A stretch of DNA of 64,000 nt from the NCBI RefSeq assembly GCF_005405925.1, contig NZ_BJHV01000001.1, positions 9,486,001-9,550,000 on the forward strand, written 5' to 3'. The notes beneath the pieces are model-generated. The model searched no databases. It was given only the letters and a program-made list of their open reading frames with translations, and was not told where the DNA came from. The first letter of the stretch is position 1, and each line of letters begins with the position of its first letter. The stretch comes from Streptomyces antimycoticus. Its GTDB lineage: Bacteria; Actinomycetota; Actinomycetes; Streptomycetales; Streptomycetaceae. The position numbers and the translations under genes are program-made. Positions 26,201 to 33,975 of this stretch are shown here, piece after piece.

Positions 26201-26433
26201 CGCCCGTCTTCGGCGAGCTGGAGAGGCTGGAGGCGGCGATGGCGCGCCTCGTACCCCACGACGAGGCCCGCGACCGGCTGGCGAAGCGCCTGGAGGCGCT
26301 GTTGTGGCGGCTGACCGACGACACACCGGCCGAGGCCACCGGCCGGCACCACCCCACCTCGGACGACGGCGCCCTCGACTCCGCGTCGGACGACGAGTTG
26401 TTCGAGTTCATCGACAGGGAACTGCCCTCTTGA
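14286..26433 (+). CDS. Type I modular PKS, two modules (predicted 7 and 8), broken by two 1-bp deletions
   Basis: Two-module PKS of about 4,049 residues if the frame is restored. It starts at ATG 14286, 41 bp after the previous stop, with an N-terminal docking helix ([20 protein letters not shown]). Module 7 is KS-AT-DH-KR-ACP and module 8 is KS-AT-DH-ER-KR-ACP. Both ATs carry GHSQG and YASH, so both should use methylmalonyl-CoA. The C-terminal docking part ends [10 protein letters not shown]. Deletions at about 14498-14500 (early KS7) and about 19852 (early KS8) split the reading frame into 14286-14984, about 14417-19891 and about 19852-26433. Comparison with other KS domains in the window gives the missing base in each case. 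Predicted outputs are the C16=C17 alkene and then a saturated C15 with a C14 methyl. The domain order resembles monensin's MonAV. Confidence 0.88.
14498..14500 (+). other. Single-base deletion (frameshift 3) in the module 7 KS
   Basis: The sequence reads gacttcccaccgaccgc with three C. The equivalent stretch at about 26657-26671 reads gttccccaccgaccg with four C and encodes FPTDRGW. Restoring one C joins the frame starting at 14286 with the frame used downstream to 19891. Confidence 0.9.
15710..17040 (+). repeat. AT-region paralogous block, copy 2 (module 7)
   Basis: Nearly identical to 3,430-4,770. Differences are scattered single bases. The G run at 15913-15918 has the full six bases and provides the reference for frameshift 1. 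Confidence 0.85.
19360..21055 (+). repeat. ACP-KS paralogous block, copy 2
   Basis: The ACP of module 7 and the KS of module 8, nearly identical to 7,060-8,765. The matching junctions show that a whole ACP-linker-KS unit was copied or homogenised between the two bimodular genes. Confidence 0.85.
19848..19854 (+). other. Single-base deletion (frameshift 4) in the module 8 KS
   Basis: The sequence ctccccgaagcgctgtggg should read ctccccggaagcgctgtggg, encoding SPEALW, by comparison with SPEELW at about 7550 in module 6. One G is missing at 19852. The upstream frame then stops at 19891. Confidence 0.9.
21230..22365 (+). repeat. AT-region paralogous block, copy 3 (module 8)
   Basis: Mosaic copy. 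It is nearly identical to the module 5 AT over most of its length (for example 21,650-22,250 against 3,950-4,550), with a more divergent, C-ending codon patch around 21,510-21,655. Confidence 0.8.
23182..23211 (+). repeat. 12-bp in-frame tandem repeat, 2.5 copies (TETG units)
   Basis: accgagaccggt is repeated at 23182-23193 and 23194-23205 with a half copy after. It encodes Thr-Glu-Thr-Gly units inside the module 8 DH region, in a variable loop before LPFAWNGV. Confidence 0.85.
23914..23982 (+). repeat. 6-bp degenerate tandem repeat (AH/AD/PN units)
   Basis: gcccac is repeated three times, followed by gccgac, ccgaac-like and ccccac-like variants. It encodes a run of Ala-His, Ala-Asp and Pro-Asn pairs in the linker before the module 8 ER, at the same domain position as the 18-bp repeat of module 6. 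Confidence 0.8.
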
Positions 26434-26449
26434 TCGTGAGTGAGGACTG

Positions 26450-29400
26450 ATGTCGGGTACGGAAGAGAAACTCCGCCAGTATCTGAAGCGGGTCACGGTG
26501 GATCTCGGGCAGGCTCGTCAGCGGCTGCGCGAGATGGAGGAGCGATCCCAGGAGCCGGTGGCCATCGTGAGCATGGCCTGCCGTTATCCCGGTGGTGTCG
26601 GCTGCCCCGAGGAGCTGTGGGAGCTGGTGGCCTCCGGTGGCGACGGCATCACCGCGTTCCCCACCGACCGGGGTTGGGACCTGGAGGGCCTCTACCACCC
26701 CGACCCCGACCACCCCGGCACCAGCTATGTCCGGCACGGCGGTTTCCTGGACGGCGCCGACCGCTTCGACGCGGAATTCTTCGGCATCAGCCCACGCGAG
26801 GCCCTGGCGATGGATCCGCAGCAGCGGCTGCTGCTGGAAGTGGCCTGGGAGCTGTTCGAACGCGCGGGGCTCGACCCGGTGACGGTGAAGGGCAGCCGGA
26901 CCGGTGTGTACGCGGGCGTGTCCAGCCAGGACTATATGTCCCGGATGCCCCGCGTCCCCGAAGGCTTCGAGGGCTATGCCACCACCGGTAGCCTCACCAG
27001 TGTGGTCTCCGGCCGGGTGGCGTACACCTTCGGCCTGGAGGGTCCGGCGGTGACGGTGGACACGGCGTGTTCGTCGTCGCTGGTGGCGATGCATCTGGCG
27101 AGCCAGGCGCTGCGCCAGGGCGAATGCGATCTGGCACTCGCGGGCGGGGTCACCGCGCTCACCACTCCGACCGCCTTCGCCGAGTTCTCCCGGCAGCGCG
27201 GGCTGGCCCCGGACGGCCGCTGCAAGTCCTTCGCCTCGGCCGCGGACGGCACGGGCTTCTCCGAGGGCGTCGGCCTGGTGTTGCTGGAGCGGCTGTCCGA
27301 CGCGCGGCGCAGCGGGCATCGGGTGCTGGCACTGATCCGGGGCTCGGCCATCAACCAGGACGGTGCCAGCAACGGTCTGACCGCGCCCAACGACGTATCG
27401 CAAGAACGGGTGATCCGTCAGGCGCTGGCCAGCGCGCGTCTCGCCGCCGACCAGGTCGACGCGGTGGAGGCCCATGGCACGGGGACTTCCCTCGGCGATC
27501 CGATCGAGGCACAGGCACTGCTGGCCACCTACGGACAGGACCGGCCCGGTGAACGGCCCTTGTGGCTGGGATCGCTCAAGTCGAACATCGGCCATGCCCA
27601 GGCGGCCGCCGGAGTGGCCGGTGTCATCAAGATGGTGATGGCGCTCCAACACGAGACGCTGCCGGTCACCCTGCACATCGACGAGCCGACCCCTCATGTG
27701 GAGTGGGAAGGCGGCGGCGTACGGCTGCTGACCGAACCGGTGGCGTGGCCGAGGGGCGAACGACCCCGCAGGGCCGGAGTGTCCTCCTTCGGGATCAGCG
27801 GCACCAACGCCCATCTGATCCTGGAACAGGCCCCCGAGCCCAGCCCCTCAGACCAGCCGGAGCCCGCGACACCCGCAGCCGAGGCAGTGGTGCCCTGGGT
27901 GCTGTCCGCCCGTGGCGTCCAGGCCCTGCGGGGGCAGGCGGCGGCGCTCGCCCGGCGGATGGTCGCCGATCCCGGGCCGTCCATCGCCGATGTGAGCTGG
28001 TCGCTGGCCACCACCCGATCGGTGTTCGACCACCGGGCCGTGGCCGTGGGGGAGACCCGCGAGGAGCTGATGGCGGCTGTGGAGGCGCTGGCCACCGGCG
28101 GGACGCACCCGGGCCTGGTCCACCACGGTGGCGCCGCCATGGCGGGGGACCGGGGCCCGGTGCTGGTGTTCCCCGGCCAGGGCTCGCAGTGGGCGGGCAT
28201 GGGCGCCGAACTGCTCGACGTCTCGCCCGTGTTCGCGGCCCGCGTGGCGGAGTGCGAACGGGCGCTGGCGCCGTACGTCGACTGGTCCCTCACCGATGTG
28301 CTGCGCGGTGCCGACGGGGCGGCCGACCTGGGCCGTGTCGATGTGGTGCAGCCCGTCCTGTGGGCCGTGATGGTGTCGCTCGCCGCGGTGTGGGCTGGAC
28401 ACGGCGTACGTCCCGGGGCGGTGATCGGGCACAGCCAGGGCGAGATCGCGGCGGCCGTGGTGGCCGGGGCCCTGTCGCTGGAGGACGGCGCCAAGGTGGT
28501 GGCGCTGCGCAGCAAGGCGTTGCGGCGGCTCGCCGGTGGCGGGGCGATGGCCTCCCTGGGAGTGAGCCGGGAGCGGGTCGGGAAGCTGCTGGTCGGCTTG
28601 GGCGACCAAGCGGCGGCCGTCGGCGTGGCGGCCGTCAACGGCCCCTCCTCCTCGGTGATTTCCGGACCGCCCGAGCAGGTCGCGCACGCCGTGGCGGCGT
28701 GTCAGGAGGCGGGCGACCGGGCGCGGCCGATCGAGGTGGACTACGCCTCGCACAGCCCCCAGGTGGACGAGATCGCCGACGAGCTGGCGGAGGCTCTGGC
28801 GGGTGTCCGGCCGGTCGCATCCAAGGTGGCGTTCTACTCCACGGTCAGCGCCCGCCGGATCGACACCACCGGGCTGGACACCGCGTACTGGGTGACCAAC
28901 CTCCGTGAGCCGGTGCGGTTCGCCGACACCGTCCAGGCGCTGTTGGCCGATGGCCACCGCGTGTTCATCGAGAGCAGCACCCATCCCGTACTGACCGTGG
29001 GAATGCAGGAGAGCTTCGAGGAGGCCGGGGCCGACGCGGTCACCGTACCCACGCTCCGGCGCGACGACGGCGGCCGGGCGCGGCTGATCGAGTCGCTCGC
29101 GCTGGCCTTCACCGCGGGCGTCGCGGTCGACTGGACCACCCTCCACCCCACAGGCCCTGTCGCGCCGCGCACGGTCGCACTGCCCACCTACGCCTTCCAG
29201 CGGGAGCGGTACTGGCTGGCCGACTCGGTGTCCTTCGCCACCGAGTCCCCGGCGGACGAGGAGGAGTCCCGGTTCTGGGCCGCGGTGGAGGGAGAGGACC
29301 TCAGCGCGCTCTCCGAGACGCTGAGCCTCCCGGACGACACCGGCCGCCGGACCTCCCTGGGCACCGTGCTCCCCGCGCTCTCGAGATGGCGTCGCGGTCG

Positions 29401-31458
29401 GCGCGAGCGCTCCGCCGTGGACTCTTGGCGCTACCGCGTCGAGTGGCGGCCCGTCACCGACGCCGCCCCCGCCGCCGTAGGCCGCTGGCTCGTGGTGCAC
29501 CCGAAGGGTGCTGCCGACGGCTGGACAAACGCCTGCGTACGGGCGCTGGGCGCGGATGGCGGCCAGGTGCACAGGCTGGAGCCGGCCGAGGACACCGACC
29601 GGGAGGAGCTCGCCGAGCTGCTGCGCTCCCGGTGGGCCGAGGAGATGCCACCGACCGGCGTACTGTCGCTGCTGGCCCTGGACGACGACGCGCGGCCACC
29701 GCTGCCCGGCGTGGCCCCCGGCCTGACCGGCACGCTCACCCTGCTCCAGGCGCTGGTGGACGCCGCCGTCACCGCCCCCTGTGGTGTGCCACCCGCGGCG
29801 CTGTCGCCATCGACGACTCCGACCTCCTGGACGCTCCCCACCAGGCCCAACTGTGGGGGCTCGGCAGGGTGGCCGCCCTGGAACACCCCGACCGGTGGGG
29901 CGGGTTGGTGGACCTGCCCGCGAGCCCGGACACCCTGGACGCGGAGCGGCTGCGCGCCGTGCTCGCCGGGGCCTGCGGCGAGGACGAGGTGGCGCTGCGC
30001 CCGACCGGTGCGTACGGCCGACGGCTGGTCCCGGACCCGATCGGCGGCCGTGCCCCGCGGCGCACCTGGAAGCCCCGGGGCACCGTGCTCATCACCGGAA
30101 CCGCCGACGGACCCGCCGCCCACGTCGCCCGCCGACTGGCCGCCGACGGCGCCGAACACATCGTGATGCTGGCCCCCGGAGGTGGCGATGCCCCCGGCCC
30201 CGTGGAGCTGAAGGCCGAACTGGAGTTGAAAGCCGAACTGGAGCTGAAGGCCGAACTGGACGCGCTCGGCACCGGACTCACCATGGCGGACCCATCACCC
30301 GCCGACCGGGACGGCACCGCACGCCTCGTCGAGCGAGTGGCGGAGACGAGTGGACGGATCGGGACGATCATCCACACCTCGGCCTCCGGTGAACTGGCCC
30401 CGCTGATGGACCTCACCCCGCAGCGGCTGGCCGAGGAGGTCCGAGCCCATCTCGACGCCACCGGGCGCCGGTTGGACGAACTCTGCGGCATGGGACCCGA
30501 GGACACCGTGGTCTACTTCTCCACCGTCGCCGCGTCCTGGGGCAGCAAGGACCACGGCGCCTACGCGGCCGCCACCGCCTGCCTCGACGCGCTGTCGCAG
30601 CGCGACCGGGCCGACGGCCGCCCCACCGTGTCGATCGCGTGGGGGCTGTGGGATCTGCCGTACGACGGTGACACATCGGACGCGCCGACGGCTCCGCACA
30701 CCGAGCGCTCCCGGCGGCAGGGCCTGTCACCGCTGGAACCAGGGCCGGCGCTGACCGCGCTGCGCCAGGTGCTCGACCACGACGATCCGCACGTCACGAT
30801 CGCCGATGTGGAATGGGAGCGCTTCGCGCCGCTGTTCACCCTCGCCCGCCCCAGCAGGCTCTTCGACAACATCCCGGCCGCGCGCCAGGCCGTCGAGGCC
30901 GCGCGGGGATCGGCGGAGGACACCGGCACCGATGAGGCGTCGGCGCTTCGGCGGGAGCTGGGCGCCTTGGCCGAGGACGAGCGGGTCGAGCGGCTGCTGG
31001 CGCTGGTACGTGCCCATGTGGCCGCCGTACTGCACTATCCGGCGCCGGAGTCGGTCGAGCCGGACCGCCCGTTCAAGGAGCTGGGGTTCGACTCCATCGC
31101 GGCCGTCGAACTCAGGAACCGGCTGCGCGCCGCCACGGGGCTGAGCCTGCCGACGACGGTGGTCTTCGACTATCCGACACCCCGGGCGCTGGCGGGCCAT
31201 CTGCTGGCCGAGATGGACCCGGGAGAGGCCGGCGCCGTACATCCGCTGTCCGGACACCTCGACGAACTCGAGGCCGCACTCGCCGGGCTGCCGACCGGCG
31301 ACCCGCGGCGAGCCGGTCTGGTGAACCGGTTGCAGGCTCTCGTGTGGAAGTACACCGCCACCGCGCAGGAGGCCGACGGACCGGCGGACGAGGAGGACCT
31401 GACGGCGGCCACCGCCGACGAGGTGTTCGCCCTCATCGACCGCGAACTCGGAGTCTGA
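26450..31458 (+). CDS. Type I PKS, one module KS-AT(methylmalonyl)-inactive KR-ACP (predicted module 9), one 1-bp deletion
   Basis: One-module PKS of about 1,669 residues if the frame is restored. ATG 26450 follows gtgaggac and starts a docking helix almost identical to that of the 2,004 gene. KS about 26555-27830. AT about 28155-29060 with GHSQG and YASH. There is no DH. The KR-like region (about 29390-30650) has lost its NADPH motif (TGTADGPA instead of TGGTGxLG), has Thr in place of the usual second Ser ([10 protein letters not shown]), and reads YAAAT instead of YAAAN. It should therefore leave a ketone, as needed for C13, the spiroketal carbon of nigericin. ACP GFDSI near 31090; C-terminal docking ends [10 protein letters not shown] missing C at 29775-29779 splits the frame (26450-30166 and about 29780-31458). 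It is the last gene of the + strand PKS operon and resembles MonAVI in position. Confidence 0.88.
29775..29779 (+). other. Single-base deletion (frameshift 5) in the module 9 KR-like region
   Basis: The run gccccctgtggtgtgcc has five C. The conserved protein sequence APLWC(V/A)T(R/Q)GAVA, seen in the - strand PKSs, requires six. Restoring one C joins both halves of the protein. Confidence 0.88.
30205..30258 (+). repeat. 18-bp in-frame tandem repeat, 3 copies (ELKAEL)
   Basis: gagctgaaggccgaactg and close variants at 30205-30222, 30223-30240 and 30241-30258 encode three ELKAEL units inside the dead KR of module 9. Lys/Glu/Leu spacing suggests an added helix. Confidence 0.9.
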
Positions 31459-31460
31459 CC

Positions 31461-31491
31461 GGTGGTCGCGGGCCCCGCGCCCGCGACCACC
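31461..31491. terminator. Hairpin just after the + strand PKS operon
   Basis: A 12-bp perfect inverted repeat (ggtggtcgcggg / cccgcgaccacc, arms 31461-31472 and 31480-31491) with a 7-nt loop begins 2 bp after the PKS stop codon. No T run follows, as is common for Streptomyces terminators. Confidence 0.65.
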
Positions 31492-31493
31492 GA

Positions 31494-31538
31494 GCACGCG
31501 AACTCCCCGTACGGAGACCGTACGGGGAGTTCGCGTGC
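31494..31538. terminator. Strong bidirectional hairpin between convergent PKS and thioesterase genes
   Basis: A perfect 21-bp inverted repeat (arms 31494-31514 and 31518-31538, core gaactccccgtacgg) with a 3-nt AGA loop. It lies between two convergent genes, so it can stop transcription from both sides. Confidence 0.85.
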
Positions 31539-31598
31539 GGGCAGCCAGCGAGCGCCCCGGGCAGTCAGCGAGCGCCCCGGGCAGTCAGCGAGCGCCGC
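31539..31598. repeat. 20-bp tandem repeat, 3 copies, overlapping the thioesterase stop codon
   Basis: Units at 31539-31558, 31559-31578 and 31579-31598 (gggcagtcagcgagcgcccc, with one change each in copies 1 and 3). On the - strand the third copy contains the last codons and stop of the thioesterase gene (GGCGCTCGCTGA, stop at 31585-31587), so the repeat looks like a triplication of that gene end. Confidence 0.9.
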
Positions 31599-32451
31599 GG
31601 ACCGGCTGGACCCCGCGGGCCAGGTCGAGCAGATCGTCGGCCACCCGCCGCGGACGCTGGGCGTGCAGATCGTGCTCGGAGTCGAGATATTCCCGCATCG
31701 TCGCGTGGCGCAGATCGGCCGTGGTCTCCCTGATGCGGGAGCGGATGCGGTCCGCCCATTTCCCGTCCGCGCCCTTGGGAATGGCGGGCATCAGCAAGGT
31801 GGGCACCGTGATGGCCGCGTACCACGGCCTCGGCGGCTCGTTCCAGATGCTGTGCAGGATCGACATGTGCTGCTCAGTGGACATGCGCCGGGACAGCGAG
31901 CCGTCCGGGTTCACCAGCATCGTGTCCACCGCGGCCTCGATCGCCGCCGGGGACCAGTCCGGGTGGATGGCGCGGAAATACTCGCTCACGCTCTGCACGG
32001 TGGCGCCCTCCAAGGACGCGGGACGCAGGGCTCCGACGAACGCGTCCCAGGAGGCGAACGCCTTGGCCGGCTCCAGCCAGCCGCCGTCCACGAGGGCCAG
32101 CGCGGCCACCAGCTCGGGGTGCTCGGCGGTCAGCCGCACCGAGACATTGCCGCCCCAGGAGTGACCGGCCACCACCACCCGGTCCAGCCCCAGGGCGGCG
32201 GCCGCCGCCACCAGATCCGCCACCGCGGTCGGGGTGTCGTAGCCGGTCTCCGGTGTGTCGGAGTCACCGTGGCCGCGCAGATCCACCGCGTACACCGCAT
32301 GGCCCGCGGCGGCCAGATGGTCGGCCACCTCGTCCCACAGCCGGGCGCTGGAGGCCATGCCATGGACCAGGAGAAAGGGGAGCGACGCCGTTCCCGGCCG
32401 GTGCCGGAAATGCAATTTCACATCGTCGGTTACGGGCACGGAAAGATCCAT
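31585..32451 (-). CDS. nigCII: Alpha/beta-hydrolase thioesterase, MonCII/NigCII-like (polyether release)
   Basis: 288-residue alpha/beta hydrolase without signal peptide, so cytoplasmic. The nucleophile elbow is VVAGHSWGGN (Ser98). The oxyanion region is LVHGMASSARLW at residues 29-40. A late SEHDLHAQRP provides the likely catalytic His (260 or 263). In monensin and nanchangmycin clusters, a discrete hydrolase of this family (MonCII, NanE) hydrolyses the finished polyether from the carrier protein ACPX. The same role is inferred here because neither terminal PKS protein carries a fused TE domain. It is convergent with the + strand PKS genes and divergent from the P450 gene. The ATG at 32451 has no clear Shine-Dalgarno sequence. 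The 3' end lies in a 20-bp triplication. Older literature called this family epoxide hydrolase, so that remains the alternative reading. Confidence 0.8.
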   Translation of the reverse strand: MDLSVPVTDDVKLHFRHRPGTASLPFLLVHGMASSARLWDEVADHLAAAGHAVYAVDLRGHGDSDTPETGYDTPTAVADLVAAAAALGLDRVVVAGHSWGGNVSVRLTAEHPELVAALALVDGGWLEPAKAFASWDAFVGALRPASLEGATVQSVSEYFRAIHPDWSPAAIEAAVDTMLVNPDGSLSRRMSTEQHMSILHSIWNEPPRPWYAAITVPTLLMPAIPKGADGKWADRIRSRIRETTADLRHATMREYLDSEHDLHAQRPRRVADDLLDLARGVQPVRGAR

Positions 32452-32623
32452 GCCGGAATTCTAGCCGGGCTGCCCAATCCGATTCGACCGCTGGGGATGT
32501 GATGTCTGCGCAGATTAGCGGCGCTTAAGCGGGGCGCGAGATGCTGGGCCGCCGGGAGTTTCATTTTCTCATGCCGACCCAACTCTTTTACCGACCGTAG
32601 ACTCCGAGCCGAAGTGAGGCGCT
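32452..32623. promoter_or_regulatory. Divergent intergenic region between thioesterase and P450 genes
   Basis: 172 bp, less GC-rich than its surroundings, and the only divergent gene pair in the window, so it should contain two promoters. A TAGACT at 32598-32603 could be a -10 box for the P450 gene, but I see no convincing -35. A GAGG at 32616-32619 precedes its GTG start. A 10-bp palindrome cgcttaagcg (32522-32531) is present but could be chance. No coding region is supported here. Confidence 0.4.
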
Positions 32624-33883
32624 GTGTATCCCCCGGAATCGAGGTTCGCCCAGGTCGACAACATCGACCTCACCGACTTGTCCTTCTGGGCCCAGCCCTA
32701 CGGCGACCGTGACGCCGCCTTCGCGGCGCTGCGCCGGCGGCCGGAGCCCGTGCTCTTCCGCGAGCCGGTCATGCCCGGGTTCGGGCGTGGGTCCGGCTAT
32801 TACGCGATGGTCAGGCATGCCGATATCGCCGAGGTGAGCCGCCGTCCGCAGGATTTCGGCTCGCTGCCCACCGCGATCAGCATCATCGATCTGCCGGAGG
32901 AGTTCAACAGCTTCTTCGGATCGATGATCAATATGGACAATCCCCAGCACGCGCGGCTGCGCCGACTGGTGTCCCGCGCGTTCGGCCGGGGAATGGCTGC
33001 CGAGTTCGAGGTGGCGTCCCAAAAGGCGGCCCGGAAGATTGTCGACGATCTCATCGCGGACGGGCCGGGCGACTTCGTCCGGAACGTCGCGGCGATCATG
33101 CCGATCGCGGTGCTCAGCGGCATGATGGGGATTCCCGGCGATGACTACGAGTTCATTTACGACCGGTCCAATGTCATCGTCGGCACCTTCGACCCCGAAT
33201 ACGTTCCCCGGGCCGACCAGGCCACCGCCGCCCTGCTGAAGACCTCACATGAACTCGCCGACTACATCTCACGGCTCGCCGCCGACCGCACCCGCAACCC
33301 CACCGGGGATCTGGTCACCCGGCTGGTGCAGGCGCAGATCGACGGTGAGCGGCTGAGCCCCGAAGAGCTCTCCTCCTTCTTCATCCTGCTCGTCGTCGCC
33401 GGCATGGAGACCACCCGTAACGCGATCTCACGTGGTCTGGTGCTGCTCACCGAGCATCCGGAGCAGCGGAAGCTGCTGCTCTCCGACTTCGAGACCTACG
33501 CGCCGGGCGCGGTCGAGGAGATCCTGCGGGTCGCGACCCCCATCAACTGGATGCGCCGCACCGTCAAACGGGACTGCGAGGTGAACGGCCACCGCTTCCA
33601 GGAGGGCGACAAGCTGCTGCTCTTCTACTGGTCCGCCAACCGGGACGAGGACGTCTTCACCGACCCGTATCAGTTCGACATCACCCGGGACCCCAATCCG
33701 CATATGACCTTCGGGTCGGTCGGCCCGCACTTCTGCCTGGGTGCCCATCTCGCCCGGATGGAGGTCACGGTCCTCTTCCGTGAGCTGTTCAGCCGGCTGC
33801 CGGAGATCCGCACCGTGGGGGAGCCCCGGCGGCTGGTGGCCAGCTTCGTCGAGGCCATCAAGCACGTGGACTGCGCGTTCTGA
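32624..33883 (+). CDS. nigD: Cytochrome P450, NigD/MonD-like methyl hydroxylase
   Basis: 419-residue soluble bacterial P450. The I-helix motif is VVAGMETTRN (Glu in place of the common Asp), the K-helix ExxR is EEILR, and the haem loop is TFGSVGPHFCLG with the Cys ligand near residue 371. The two residues between FG and GPHFCLG make this loop one residue longer than the usual FGxGxHxCxG form, as in CYP124/125-type enzymes that oxidise terminal methyl groups. In nigericin biosynthesis NigD hydroxylates the C30 methyl of the starter end, turning a grisorixin-like compound into nigericin. That role fits but is inferred from cluster context. The start is GTG at 32624, four bases after GAGG. An electron-transfer partner is not encoded in the window. 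The gene is monocistronic, ending at a strong hairpin. Confidence 0.85.
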   Translation: MYPPESRFAQVDNIDLTDLSFWAQPYGDRDAAFAALRRRPEPVLFREPVMPGFGRGSGYYAMVRHADIAEVSRRPQDFGSLPTAISIIDLPEEFNSFFGSMINMDNPQHARLRRLVSRAFGRGMAAEFEVASQKAARKIVDDLIADGPGDFVRNVAAIMPIAVLSGMMGIPGDDYEFIYDRSNVIVGTFDPEYVPRADQATAALLKTSHELADYISRLAADRTRNPTGDLVTRLVQAQIDGERLSPEELSSFFILLVVAGMETTRNAISRGLVLLTEHPEQRKLLLSDFETYAPGAVEEILRVATPINWMRRTVKRDCEVNGHRFQEGDKLLLFYWSANRDEDVFTDPYQFDITRDPNPHMTFGSVGPHFCLGAHLARMEVTVLFRELFSRLPEIRTVGEPRRLVASFVEAIKHVDCAF

Positions 33884-33916
33884 CACACCGGCGGATGCCG
33901 CGCACCACCGACAGGA

Positions 33917-33957
33917 AAACGCCGCGCGGGAGGGGGTTCGCCCCTCCCGCGCGGCGT
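33917..33957. terminator. Bidirectional hairpin terminator between P450 and ACPX genes
   Basis: Perfect 18-bp inverted repeat (arms 33917-33934 and 33940-33957, core gccgcgcgggagggg) with a 5-nt loop. The left arm is preceded by AAA and the right arm is followed by a G, so there is only a weak T tract. It sits between convergent genes and marks the end of the long - strand operon. Confidence 0.88.
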
Positions 33958-33975
33958 TGTGCCCTGCAGGCCGGA

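Larger units (their letters stand above)
19771..26433 (+). other. PKS module 8: KS-AT(methylmalonyl)-DH-ER-KR-ACP-docking
   Basis: KS about 19795-21080 (1-bp deletion near its start). AT about 21400-22330 (GHSQG, YASH). DH about 22490-23420, motif [11 protein letters not shown] with Asp in place of the motif glycine. ER about 24110-25080 with an unbroken reading frame ([35 protein letters not shown]). KR about 25085-25660, B-type GVLDD, YAAAN. ACP GFDSL near 26045. Full reduction with a methyl branch is predicted. Confidence 0.87.

Noticed and set aside
3635..29779. Programmed ribosomal frameshifting at the five frame breaks
   Set aside because: No slippery heptamer or conserved downstream structure is seen, five independent sites would be needed, and paralogous modules have the extra base and no shift.
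32522..32531. Palindrome cgcttaagcg as a regulator binding site
   Set aside because: A 10-bp palindrome is expected by chance fairly often in a 172-bp region, and there is no second copy or known operator match.
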